Under the pieces are notes generated by a model, which searched no databases, was not told the DNA's origin, and saw only the letters and a list, made by a program, of their open reading frames with translations. Below are positions 24,401 through 36,816 of a DNA stretch of 64,000 nt, in pieces; positions within the stretch are counted from its first letter, which is position 1, and each line of letters begins with the position of its first letter. The position numbers and the translations under genes are program-made. The stretch comes from Hydractinia symbiolongicarpus (lineage: Eukaryota; Cnidaria; Hydrozoa; Anthoathecata; Hydractiniidae). The stretch lies in assembly GCF_029227915.1 (NCBI RefSeq), contig NC_079885.1, positions 26,103,001 through 26,167,000 of the forward strand, given 5' to 3'.

Positions 24401-26497
24401 TGACAATCTAGTGTCTAAGAAAAAGTCAAATTAGAATACACTGAAGACGGTCCTGATCTGGTATAGGTGGAAAGTGGAGTTCTAAATACCAAATGGAAAT
24501 CGTCGATGAGATCTTTTTACATCCAAATTTACTTGATGCCACCACCTATTTTCTTGAAATTCTTTAAGCTCAACATCAGCTGAAACAAGAAAATAAAATA
24601 AAAATCAAAGTGTTTAAATAAATAACTTGGTAACATTTTATATACACTGACGATGGTTTTATATCGAAAAGCTTTTGATTTATTCTAACTTGTTTTTTTT
24701 AACTTTTGTAATACATCAATTTTCATGGCAAATCTCGCAAATGCTTTAAATGAATAAGTTCTTATGAAAACCTAATCAGACTGGAAAGACGAGAATAAAG
24801 AGTTTTGTTTTGGCTACTGTCCTTAGAGATGAAAAGACAGGGACGTAACTAAATACCAAAGAAAGGAATTGGAAATAGAATTTTAAGCAGAAAAGAAAAT
24901 TTCATTGTTTTTACTGCACATACTTCCTAACTTTTTACATTTGCACAATAGCTTTGTGCACATGGGCAATAGGTTGGTTTTGAGCAAGTCGTGTTGACAT
25001 GGCTATTTAGAGGGAAAAATAAAGCTAACACTGAACGAAATCATGTAAACATTTACAAAGAGTACACAAGCAACTGAAATATATCTTGCTGTTTACAAAA
25101 CTAGATAGATACTCCCACCTTTCTTTTTTCTTGGTACAGTAAATATATTGATGTTGAGTAACTTGGGCCAGACTTTACATCTAATGTCATTGGTCACACA
25201 ACCCTCATTAGAAATCATCAATTTCCGTAGTAGATCAACATTGACAGGATCCGAATCCAGAGCATTATTTAGTTTTCGTATCTTCGCCTTTATGAAGGCT
25301 TCTGTAAATAAAATAATACCCAATACTAAAAAAAAGTAATGTTTTGCTACATATTTCTATTTCCTTTATTATATCTTATTTATTATATTTTACTTATTTT
25401 ATCTTCAGAATATTATACATGATAATGGTGCATCATTGTAAAATCCCTAAAGTGTAAATTCTTATTATTTCTATAAAAAATAAAGAAAAATAAAAGTACT
25501 TAAAATAATAATAAATAAAGAAGATTTATGTAAAAGATTAAACAATCAAAAAAAGAACAATAAATCACTTGCATCTAGTATCTTTGAGTTTTGCACTGAC
25601 TAAAATAAAAAGTCAAAATTTGGGACGTTCAGATTATATCATACTTCCTCCTTGTCCTTAACGTTAAAATGGAAATGCTGATCAAAAAATGTGTAGGACG
25701 ATATGCTTTTGATGAACGGTTACAGAGATATTGGGGTTTAACCCTATTATACCCGGGCTTTTTAGGTCTGCTGTAGCACTGGGAGGGGGGCATAAAGTGC
25801 CCGCGGCCACATTTTTATAAATTATAGTCATGAACCACAAATTATTTTGCTATAAAACTTGGCACATTTATAATTTAACACAATAGGAATACGATGTACT
25901 TTTAATTTGGGTGTAATGACGTCATTGCCACCTGTTGTGACGTCATCAAAGACAAAGGGTAATTACAGACCAAAATATCAATTTTGGTCCGTAAATTATA
26001 TATTCTGGTTTGTAAATTACACATCTGGTCCTCATTTTATCTTACACATGTGATTACTTTCAAATGTTTATCAACTGAATAATTCTTGACTAAAGATTTA
26101 ACATAGAAGCAGATAGCAAAAAATATTTAATTTAACTATTTTACCCCCTGTCCACAAATTGCTTAGCCCCGGAAATGTACAAAAAAAATCCGAAAAATTT
26201 TTTTAGACTCAGAAAGTCCAGTAAAAGTTAGGAAAAGTCACAAGAAGTCAGGGTCTAATAATGAGTACAAAAAAGATATTAAAAAAAGAAAAAGCCACAG
26301 GCACTTTAAGCCTTCAATTTAGGATTTTTAAACATGTTAGAAATGTTTTTAGAGACCATGATCATGCTGCATAAATAAACAACAAAAATACCTCGTTGTG
26401 TATCAACAGCATCAGCCTTGCTACTTTTCGTCTTCAATTTATGTTTGTTTTGCTTCGATTTGTTGGAATGTTTTCTCTTCGAAGAAGCAGTGTTCAT
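21416..26497 (-). CDS. TBC1D20: TBC1 domain family member 20, Rab GTPase-activating protein
   Basis: Nine exons in consistent phase: 26497-26392, 25301-25119, 24579-24490, 24413-24320, 24163-24072, 23533-23432, 23060-22919, 22385-22192 and 21695-21416 (TGA). The order of motifs matches TBC1D20: a basic N-terminus, NALDSDPVNVDLLRKL, IRCKVWPKLLNIN, DVKRSHRRFP (arginine-finger region), NPDLNYYQGYHDI (glutamine finger YQ), FALSWLITWYGHDL, and ECDMAMVHH. A hydrophobic C-terminal segment (VKVAVWAMTVSMGVMTYFVL) is the tail anchor. In animals this protein is an ER-anchored GAP for Rab1 and Rab18, acting in ER-Golgi traffic and autophagy. Both catalytic fingers are present, so it should be active. NEDD8 lies about 0.7 kb upstream in the same orientation. 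No defects were seen. Confidence 0.95.
25915..25950. other. paired TGACGTCA sites in TBC1D20 intron 1
   Basis: Two perfect CRE-type palindromes within 30 bases, about 550 bases inside the first intron. This could be a regulatory element, a chance pair, or part of an old repeat. Confidence 0.3.
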
Positions 26498-27181
26498 TGT
26501 GAGTCATCAACATATTGTTTTAATTCATTCCTTTTTCTTCTACTCTATCACGTATACAAAGAAATGTGCATTAAAAGATGCAGTTTTGGTACAGATCACT
26601 TTTCAACATTAGTATTTCCTGTGAGCTTACTGGACATAAATATTGCAACTACTGACAAAATATTTGAAGTAAGTCTCTTATATTAATAGCTTTATTTTGA
26701 CTGGTGACTGAATAAATGAACAGCTGTGTCATTTGTCGTTACTTGAAACTGGGTCTTAAAATCAGAAAATATCAAAGACCAAACAGGGTAGGGCAAAACA
26801 AGAGAGGAAACATTGTCATATTGCATTGATTGTAATTTATGAAAATATTTTCACATCATACAACATGCAAAAAATATTCAATAACAAAGGTTATTTATGT
26901 TTGCTTTATAATTTAACTTACATCTTAATAAGATACCAATTCAAACAAAAAACAAAACAAAAGAGTGCAACAAAAAAATTGTGACAAATCCAGAACATCT
27001 ATGATTAAAGTTTCTTGAGAAAAACAAAAACACAACTAATAACAAAAGTTTAGTGTTTAAATAAAAATTTTAGCCTTCCCAAATATTGTTAGGCTGCATG
27101 TATGTCAACACAAATGGTTCAACACAACAAACAATTCACAGTTTATAGTTAATTGTTAAAAAGAATTTGATTTCTTTAACA

Positions 27182-28757
27182 TCACAACACAACTCCCCCT
27201 CTCAATGCAAGAACAAGATGTAGCACTGATCCACCAGACACTTTATAATCTTGGGCTGTTTTGTCATCATTCCTAAAAGACATTTTTAAAAAAATAAAAG
27301 TTATGGTTGCTTAAAAGTAATCTCTCAGAATTACCTGCAGTCAACCTATCCAAGTTAATCTTGCAAATGGAAAAAATGCTTCTTTACTCCTATCAAATTT
27401 GAAATATTTTGATTACTCAGTGGAAAGTTTTCAGTTGCAGTTACAGCAATTTTCAAAGACTTTCTAAGGATGCTTAATTCTGAAATGTAGATGGCAAAAT
27501 TCATAAGAATTTAACCCAACTAACATTTTTAGGGAAAGTATATGTTTAGCAAAAAAGTTTAAAATGTCGCCTGGACCTAAATTCTCCATTAAAATCTGGT
27601 GAACTTAAAATTTATAATAAATTTAAAATTTACCCATTTTTAATAATTTTATTGTTTATAAGGTATATAGAATTACAAGCACAGTCACAAGTTATAAATA
27701 CAAATACATACATTTGTTTTCCACTGAAGATCAACCTAAAAGAAAAATTAATTTATGATAGTAAACTTTGTTTGTGCTTCAACATAACTCAAACCTTAAT
27801 GGTGACATATAGTGAAGGAGTATTGCTGTTACAATCTTAAGTATATAAATTAGTGCAAAGAAAGGTAGAATTTCCACCGTAACCACACAAGGACATTGTG
27901 GAAATTCCAGCTAGCGCATTTTTAACGGTGGTTATGCAACACTGGTCAAGTGATGCTATTTGGCCATTTCTAGAAGTAGTCGAAAAACAACCTTTTACAA
28001 AATATATTATGACCTTGATTAACTATCATTGTAAATAAGTAAATTAGGCATAAACATAGAAAAAATAGAAAATAATGACCTCTGTTGTGCAGGAGGAATG
28101 CCTTCCTTTTCTTCAACACGTTCCTTTATCCTCTCAACCTGAAAAATATAAATTATTGTTTATTGAAGTTTTAAATGCTTAATTTATAGAAATTTTAATT
28201 AAGTGTATATATATATAGTTGTGTATTATATTTAAACCAGTAGTCAGATTATTACCTTGTCGCTACTGTGGTACCATTTTGTGCAGAGATGGACAAAATA
28301 TCGGTATTATTAATATAGAGATAAAAAACAGTGTGAGCAGACAAAAGAAAAAATAGTATACCTTGTCATATGGCTCAATATCAATTTCAATCTAGCAAAA
28401 AATTGAATAGTATATTAATATAAATATATTTATAAAATTTAAAATTTACACCTAGTGTTCTCCATAGCATTTCCACAGCACTGTAATATTTAAAGTGTTG
28501 TGCAATCTAACATACTCCTGTCCTCACATACTATTGACACATGGAATAAAGAAAAAAACTCATGAAAGTTATGGTAACCTTTTATGCATTAAATGACCAA
28601 CAGAACCAAAGTATCATTGCCCAAAATGTCAAAAAAAGAAATACTATTAAAAGATCTGTATATATAAAAATTATGGTAAATATGGCAAATATGATAAATT
28701 GTACACAATTGGTATCTGTACCTCTTTTCCTGTAAGTGTCTTGACCTTGATCAACAT
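27182..28757 (-). CDS. NEDD8: NEDD8, ubiquitin-like modifier
   Basis: Five small exons in agreement of phase: 28757-28722, 28391-28362, 28138-28080, 27735-27712 and 27272-27182 (TGA). They give a 79-residue precursor beginning [12 protein letters not shown] and ending LALRGG plus three residues (VVL). NEDD8 is conjugated through the Gly76 carboxyl to cullins and activates cullin-RING ubiquitin ligases; the extra tail is normally removed by UCHL3 or DEN1/SENP8. Ala72 of LALRGG (Arg in ubiquitin) is the known residue that separates NEDD8 from ubiquitin, and it is present here. The hydrophobic-patch region [17 protein letters not shown] is intact. Exons of 30 and 24 nt are unusually small. Confidence 0.96.
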
Positions 28758-28999
28758 ATTGATTTTGTTAATATACTAAAGACTAAACAAACACAGAACT
28801 TCAACTTTACTACATAAGACAACTAATTCACTCGAAGCAAATTTATTAATATATAAATATCAATGAAGTTGTCTCAAAGCAGCTTAGATTTGCTTACTTT
28901 GGAAACACAAATACTTTACAAAGTTAAATTAGGCTAAATATGAAAACCATCCAATTAAATAGTTATAGCTTTACTCTAATTAAACCATATAAAATTTAT

Positions 29000-31900
29000 T
29001 AGGTTCTGAAATGAACATATAGCATGGTATGGTTACAGAGGAAATTCCATCAATATAAACTTACATGGTATGTGATGATCTCACATCACACTCTGCTATA
29101 CAAAAATGAGGTGTGTTAACAACTTTTAAAATTAAATATTTCTTTTTTATTCTAATTTATGATAGTATATTATGATATGATTTTATTGTGAAATAAATTG
29201 CAAACAGAATGTCATCTTTCCTATTAACTTGCAGTGAAAGTCTTTTATATTTTTAGGTGCTTCACTTTTTATGTTTGTATTTCTCTATGTAGTGTTCTCA
29301 ATTGGCTGAGGCTGCATCTGTAGTTTTGTTTATCTTTTCGTATCTTTGTGTTTAGTCACATATACTGTACTATTACCGCTGCCCCTTGTGCGTCCATGTT
29401 ATTTCCTATACACCATCCATGCACAAAACTTCTTATTTTATTTTGCTACTGTTACCAGGATTTCGAATAAGAAATATAAAGTCACTTTTGCAAAATTTGA
29501 TGATTTTAGACAAGAAAACCTCTTTCCCGCTGTGGATCTGGAAGCACCCAAGGCACTTGCCATTATTAAAATAGAAATAAAAACGATTAATTAAAAATTT
29601 AGATTATCCACAATTTTGAAAATTTCTTCATAGAATGATTCCCAAAGACAGCATTTTAATTCACAAACTTGGAATTGCAATATGCTAATTCGTACTCTGG
29701 TAACATGATTTGGGGAATAATTTCCATGATCTCTCTCTAAACACAATCCACAAGATTTTGTCTTAAATGTCACATTCAATCATATTATAATAAAGCAGTG
29801 TTGCGAGTATCTTTTCTAGGTGTCATCGACATGTATTTCGCATCTAGGCCCTAGGACTTTAATTATAAATTGCTAATACAATTATTAATTAATAATATTA
29901 TATATATACAATTAAACTTCAGGGTTTTTTTATTTTAGAAAGAAATACTTTCAATATTATTTTTTATTTTTTTAGGGTAGTTTTCTACTTATTTCAAAAT
30001 GAAATACGTTGATTTTAAGCTTGTAAATTTTCTTATCGTTTTACAATGAAAAATGACAATTTTTAAGCCTTACAGTGACATGTTAACTTTTTCTTATTTC
30101 ATACATTTTATATAAAATTTTCTTTCTTGTTGACCTGCTATGATAATTAATATAAAAACAAAAGGTTATGAGAAGTTTACATGAGCTAATTAAAGTTGGA
30201 GTGCAAGACAAAAATTCAATTGTTTTCAACATGCAAAAATAGCTCAGTATTTAACAATTGGATAACAATAATAGCAAAACTTCTGACGCTACTAAAAGCT
30301 CTTGCAAAGGTGATAACTGTTGTGTACATGTAAAGTTATATTCAAGCGGTACTGTATAGCTACCCAGCTAATGGGAAGACACAAAATCGCTTTAGCCCTA
30401 AAATAGGGTTATTTAATCGGCTGACAAAAAACATCAAAAATTAAAAAAAGATTGTGTCTATAACAATCCAGCCATTAATGAATGCCACTAAGCACTGATT
30501 TTTTAAATTAGTTTTTCAGGACTTTTGTCATGCATGACAGATCATTTGAAACAGAGCACAATAATAATGGCGGACGGATAATTGGTGTGGGAAGACAACG
30601 ACAACGTATTACAAAACTGCAATAAAAAATAGTGTATTCTGTTCGCATAACAGTACTGAAATCAGGATACGTAACATCGCAGAGTACGTATCAGTGTGAC
30701 GCACATAATCCATGAGGCTGTCTCAATCACAAAATGAGCATTGAAAACATCGCGATCTATCGTAAATGTTGCATTGCAATTTTAACGACATTACAATCTT
30801 TATACTTTGTGCATCTTTAATAAATAAATAATAACGAAAGCAGTTACCAAAATAAATCAAGAAATTTAAAATAAAAATAAAATAAAAGAAAATTATTTAA
30901 CGTAAAAGAACCTTTGTGGCTTTTGTAACAAAATATTTTCCACAAAATTCAGCCTCTAAAAATACTATCGCAAAAATAGATGTTTCAATTGCTTTGTAAT
31001 GAGAGCAAAAATATTTCCTGTTTTTCCGGAAAATTTAAGAAAAAAATTATTTTGGCTTCAGTATTTTAGCTAGCTCATGGTCTTCTGTTAACTCACTACA
31101 TAACTATTTTATTCTATTAACTATTCCAATTAATTTGGATAGATTAAACATAGTAAACAACATTTTAGTAACAAGACGTGAAGGCTTGTCAGAATCCTAT
31201 AATTATATCTAAAAATCATTCTTCATTGTGATGTAGATGTAGATCATTTTAAACAGTCAAAACAAGATTGTAGAAAGTGAAAACATGGCCATAGATCGCT
31301 TAAGAAGGCAACAAAACGGGATTGTAGAAAGTTAAAACATTGTCGTAGTTCGGTTAAAAAGCATCAATACTAGGTCGCAGAAAGCAAAAACCAGGGTTTG
31401 AATAATGTATTAAAGTAGTTTGCAAAAAATTGCTGCCCCTTTGCAGCTGTGGTCTGGCAGCACTGTGAGCCACTTGTCCTTAACCCCTTGTTAATGGATA
31501 TTTTGCTGCGAGTCATTATAGAAATAGGTGATACAAACAATTTATTAAAAAATTCATTCATTAACATTTTCTTGTTAAATGTTTCACAAAGACAACATTT
31601 CGATTCACACATTGAGCACTGCGACCTGTGTTAAAAACACTAAGAAATTTGTCTCAGAAGCTTTTTCTTTGTAAAAATCTTTATCTTGGCTGTTGAAGAC
31701 AAGAAAGTCAAGACCAAAAGAGTTGCTAGTTTCAGAAGCTAGGTTCTTGTGTTTGAGGTTCACGAGTTTAAACATACTTGTTTTCAACAGAGAAAATTTT
31801 GTATTTGTATTTGTTTTTTGCACTTTAAAAGTTGCGAACAGGGAATTACAAAACGTAAACACTTTTAACGTTGAATGTGAACAGCGTGTTCCAACATTAA

Positions 31901-32180
31901 CATCGCAAACCATCATGACCATCACAATCTTAAAATGTTAATCAGAATACTATCTTACTTCCTGAATTATTTTGCCTGTGGATTTGCATATTATATATGT
32001 ACAGTACAGTTGTAATTTACCGCGGACGCGAAACTCGCATGAATAGTTACATAGAACAATAACATTGCAATAGCTTTTGTTTTTTTAAGAAAATAATTGG
32101 CTCGCTGATAAAAATTGACCCCATGCGATCAATTGTTTAATCACAATAGGTTGTAAGATCAATTTTAGCAATCTATTTTG
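29000..32180. other. long gene-poor AT-rich region upstream of NEDD8
   Basis: No complete gene is seen. A Tudor-like fragment (KYKVTFAKFDDFRQENLFP, + strand near 29475-29540) has no partner exons. Two related minus-strand fragments, CELKCCLWESF (near 29650) and CESKCCLCETF (near 31590), suggest one dispersed element. Around 31255-31375 an approximately 60-base unit containing GATTGTAGAAAGT is repeated about three times. Confidence 0.4.
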
Positions 32181-32191
32181 CGCGAACTCTT

Positions 32192-32345
32192 TGCATTTTA
32201 AAAGTTTAAAATCGAAAAGCGGCAATAGAAATGTTTTTTAAATCGCATTTTAAAAGTTTCAAAACGAAAAGCGGCGATAGAAATGTTTTTTAAGATCACA
32301 TTTTACCAGTTTAAAAACGAAAAGCACCGATAGAAATGTTTTTAT
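32192..32345. repeat. three tandem copies of a 53-base unit
   Basis: Units start near 32192, 32245 and 32298. Each runs CATTTTAAAAGTTT, then CGAAAAGCGGCGATAGAAAT and a T-rich end, with the third copy most diverged. Confidence 0.85.
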
Positions 32346-33248
32346 TTGTTTCAATAAAAAAGTATACGGAAGGATTATTTTACGTTGTTTGTTAAGAAGG
32401 AAATGTTTTCATCGAGAAATGTAGATATTGTATTTATTTCAGAATATACACCATTTGTTTTACAAAAAATAAACCGTAGTTGTATTCTTTTAATAAAAAA
32501 AAGCACAAGTCATTTAATAGTTGTGAACAATGCTTCTCATATGTTTTTTAAATTAAACGCGCTGGAATCTTTTTAAGTAATTAAATCAACAATACATTCC
32601 CGCGCAATGTATTATAAAACTTCGCGAAAGATTTTTATTATTTAATTACTTCATGCTAATACTTAAGGGAATAGCTTTATCAATACACTTCCACAATGAA
32701 TCTCGTTATTACAAGAAATATAATTGCTCCGATATTTCTTCGCGAATGGAGCTAAATGAATATTTAGCTCATGTTAATTGTGGTGACTTCAGTATACCTT
32801 CTAGCTGTCCTGTATAATGATAGATACCACTCTGGCTCTGACCTAGTACTGTACCTCAAATAAGGTTAAGAATAAGGCACTTCTGATTCAGTTAATAGGT
32901 AGCCATGTTGGATTATATCTGCTTAGAGCATTGTCTCAGTTGCCCCAGGTCAACATGCATCTGTTTTGCCTCGCTTAATAATACAAGTCAATAAATACAT
33001 GACACATGGGTCAGTCCAATTTTAGCCATAAAGAACTAAGGTTGTTGAAGATTAAAGCTCCTCAGATTTGAAGCTCCCACCCACCCACCCATTATCATCT
33101 GTGGTAATGTCTCCAATTTTACTTGAACTAACTATGTTTATTTTCTTTTATGTGCTGCCAAACCGGATGACACTTGCCGAATATGCTTGCCTCCGATCAC
33201 TGGCACTTCTTTTCACGCACTGGTCCAGTACTGCAAGCATACGATCAA

Positions 33249-36243
33249 CAGGGTGGCCACTCAAAATTAAAAAAAAATCCAAGAACTAATCAAGAACAAT
33301 TCAAGAACAAAATATTGGTTTTCAAGGACAAAAATAATTTTTAACAACTTCAACAAAAGCTAATATCTTGATCAATTCACTGACTTTATACATCAATATA
33401 GCATAATCTGTGATAATTTGAACAAAATAAAAGAGTGTAGACATGTAGAAACCTTGATAATAAAGTTGATATCGTTCCAGAAATCATTCTTTTAGGAGTA
33501 CATAGCTACTTTGTGTACAAGTTTATAAATACTTATCAGAAAGCTAGAATTATATAGTAACAAAAGTGTAAAACTAAAAATAACAGAATATAAAAGTCAC
33601 AAAAATAACAAAGTTCAATAAATAGTGTTCTTCTCTTCTTGTTTCTAAAATCTATTTATCCAGTATTATGGAAACGGTCCAAAGGATTCTATTTCTTGTG
33701 TTTTATAAAACTTTAATTCTCAATTAAAAATAGAACATATATTGTATTGTATAAGAAGATCTTCAAATTAGAAAATGAACCAGACAAAATGACGCTAATA
33801 TGAAGCTAATAAATAATCCATATATCTTGAAATAAACTAATGTCAACAAACTACGAGTATTATAGAGGTTATTAGTTTTTGAGATCTTCCTCCAGTTTTT
33901 TAATAGCCTCATCTAAATCCACCATTGTCACTTTTTTCTCTGTAATGGCTTTTCTGAATGCATTTGCTTTCAGAAACATAGCAATGTCATGGCTAACCTC
34001 GCCCTCATCAAGACAGTTGTTCATATCTTTGTTCAATGATCGAATACATGTATCTACCTCCATTCGTTTGCGTTTCACACTATCAATCTCATATGCTATT
34101 ATCTTTCTCTTGTTATTCGCTGCTTCATTTTCTTTTGATTTTTTTACTTCTTCAAGGGCAAATACATACCTAGAACGGGCTGTTTTACATGATGTAACCA
34201 TTTTGGCAGTGATTTCAATATCATGCACATCTTTCTTGCAACACTTTAAGGCATCATATACCAACCGCTGAGCACATAGTGACTTGTTTTTAAGATTTTC
34301 GATAGTGACTTCTTTGTTGATGCTGAATCCTCTCTCGATCTGGCTTTGTCCATGTGAAATAGTGAAGACCATCACCATGACTTTCCATAAATCTTTGTAT
34401 TTATCAGAACCGTTTAAATACTCGCGGTAAAAATGATCCAAACGATTATCAGAAAGGCTAAAGCCAAGAAACTTATCTTTATGAGTCTTAGCTGTGCGTG
34501 AGATGAACTCCTCCAACTGCAACTTGGCATTATCTGCTTCTTTTGAATTGATGTGATTTGTTGTGTAAAACTTGTCCACGACCTTTTCAAACTTAAGTAG
34601 ACAGTTTTTACTTTCAATCATATTCTTTGGAACAAGACTAGACAAAGATCGAACAAAAAGGTGTTTCAATGGCGATCGTTCTTGTAGCTTTTCAATAATA
34701 CCTTTAATAAGTGCAGCACATTCTCCTTTAAACTTCAACTTCTTTGTCAAACTGGCTTGAAGGGACGAAAGCAAGGTTTTGGTGGCAGTTGGTAACTTGA
34801 CTAATTCCGGTGGTAAATGATTCTCTCGTTTCTGCAAATCAATTTTAATTAAAGAATAAGCTGAATCAGCTTCATCAATAACGGTTTTCCGAATGAAAAT
34901 CTTCATTAACCGACGGATAATATTTTCTAATATTTCCGAAACAAATGGCATCATTGGATTATCCGTCTGGAATTGCTTCAGATACGAAGACATCATGCTG
35001 GCTACATCAACAAAGAATTGTAACTTTACTTGCATAAACATGTCAGTGTGGTGGGTGACCAAGGTGTCATACGAACTGTTTTTGCTTGGTTGTTTTGATT
35101 TGCATAAGGTTTGATAATGCTTTATGACATTCACAACATTTTCCCAAACTTCCTTTGCTCGGATGGCAACAGGTTCATCCTCAACCCAACCCAAATCTGA
35201 AAGGCTCCGTGCACCACGTGTAATCCACACGAACCAACATCAATAATTTGGGGATATTCTTTCTCAGTACGATGCGATTTTAAATTTTCATAAACTTTCC
35301 AATTAGTGTTTGGTCCGTCCATGGAAAGCATGACCATTGATTTCTGGGGTAACGCATCAGTTGCTTGAAGAATCTTGTGCAAGATGTTATCTGCATTTGG
35401 GCGCCTGAAAAACCTTGAGGTTAGGTAACGTGTCTGGACTTCATAGAGATTTTCATTCCAGAAACGAATCTGAACGTCCATTTGTTCTTCCTGTTTATAA
35501 TGATTCAAACTTTCGTCAAAAAGTGTGGAATAGGTTGGCGAATTTTTAATTTCTTGGAGCAAGATTTCCATGAAATATGGGGCTAATCCATGTACGATGT
35601 AGTACGCACATTTCGTTTTTGATAACTGGAATGACTTTGCTATGTCACTGTCAGGGAACATCACACAAAATAGCTGGTTCAAATTCAAGCAAGAACGAAA
35701 TGAATGATGTGATGTTAGTACTTTCAGAGCCCAACGAATTTCAGCATGGGAAACTGCTAATGTACTCATCATTAAATCAATCTTGTTAGTGGCGGGGGAG
35801 GCGTCTTTGCTTGATGATGGCTTTGGAGGGTTACTTTTGAAGAACAGACCAGAAACTGGACTATAGTTTTTCACATTCACTTGATGCTTGTTGCCCTTAG
35901 AATGCGATGCTAAAGCACTTTTTCCCATTATAGTTATGTCTATCACTGTGTTACAAAGTCTACACAATGCTTTGTGTTTATCTGGTCCCCTTTTCAACCA
36001 TATTTTAAACTGTTCATCGCTCAACCAACTTTCATTAAAAATACTTTTTCCATGCATTCTGGTACTTTTTTTACTAGACATTTTTTTACTATTCTAAAAA
36101 GATTTTTCATAGAATTGTAAAAACTCAAGAACATTCAAGAACCAAGGGTGGAAAACATACTATTTCAAGAACAATTCAAGACCAAATAAAATTCAAGAAC
36201 ATTCAAGAACATTCAAGGTTTTCAAGGACGAGTGGCCACCCTG
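33249..36243 (-). mobile_element. hAT-type DNA transposon
   Basis: Perfect 14-base terminal inverted repeats (CAGGGTGGCCACTC at 33249 and its complement ending at 36243) bound a 2995-bp element. The flanks share the 5-base direct repeat ATCAA, shorter than the usual 8 bases of hAT but similar to reported 5-6-base hAT subgroups. Both ends carry subterminal repeats of TTCAAGAAC-type sequence. One interrupted transposase lies inside. The insert sits in otherwise unremarkable DNA. Confidence 0.9.
33872..36081 (-). pseudogene. hAT-like transposase broken by a frameshift
   Basis: Two overlapping minus-strand frames, 36081-35131 and 35230-33872, together form a transposase of roughly 740 residues. 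The N-terminal frame starts MSSKKSTRMHGKS and has a BED-like zinc site (CRLCN...HSKGNKH) and the DESLN region. The C-terminal frame has ISHGQSQIERGFSINKE, the hAT C-terminal dimerisation signature. Sense passes from one frame to the other near 35180-35215 (HGAFQ then LGWVEDE), so a small indel is the simplest cause; a sequencing error or tiny intron is less likely. Otherwise the frames are open, which suggests a young copy. Function if repaired would be cut-and-paste transposition. Confidence 0.88.
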
Positions 36244-36402
36244 ATCAAGCTTTCGGATTAGCTCACATCACCCAGTCGTCGATGGGTGGTCATGCGATCA
36301 CTGATCACTGTGGCTGCACTGTTGCTCTAGCCGCACGGTTTCCTTACACAACCATTTGGCTACGAGAGTTGTGAAGGTTTTTGTCCAGCGGTGGGAGCAA
36401 CA

Positions 36403-36816
36403 GTTCATCCAATTTCCACTTGCGCTTTTACTGATGGGAATGGCGGGCTTCCTACGTCAGCCATATAACATTTGGACAGATGAGTGTGTAAGGCTTGTGT
36501 ATCTTATTATTACTTGATATTATTATCACTTATTATCATTACGGTGAGGCACACCCTTTTATGAATCCTGATATTATTATTATGTGGTAACACACGCTGG
36601 GCCAAAACGGTTCATCCAATTTCCACTTGCGCTTTTACTGATGGGGATGGCGGGCTTCCTACGTCAGCCATATAACATTTGGACAGATGCGTGTGTGAGG
36701 CTTGTGTATCTTATTATTACTTGATATTATTATCACTTATTATCATTACGGTGAGGCACACCCTTTTATGAATCCTGATATTATTATTATGTGGTAACAC
36801 ACGCTGGGCCAATACG
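36403..36816. repeat. 207-bp tandem duplication
   Basis: Two head-to-tail copies start at 36403 and 36610 with GTTCATCCAATTTCCACTTG and run to GCTGGGCCAA. Only a few bases differ, for example GGGAATGG/GGGGATGG and ATGAGTGTGTAAGG/ATGCGTGTGTGAGG. It begins 160 bases beyond the hAT end. No coding frame. Confidence 0.95.

Noticed and set aside
29346-29594. Tudor-like frame (KYKVTFAKFDDFRQE)
   Set aside because: One isolated possible exon without start, partner exons or aromatic-cage pattern that I could confirm.
33879-34271. 130-codon plus-strand frame inside the hAT element
   Set aside because: Antisense shadow of the transposase C-terminal frame.
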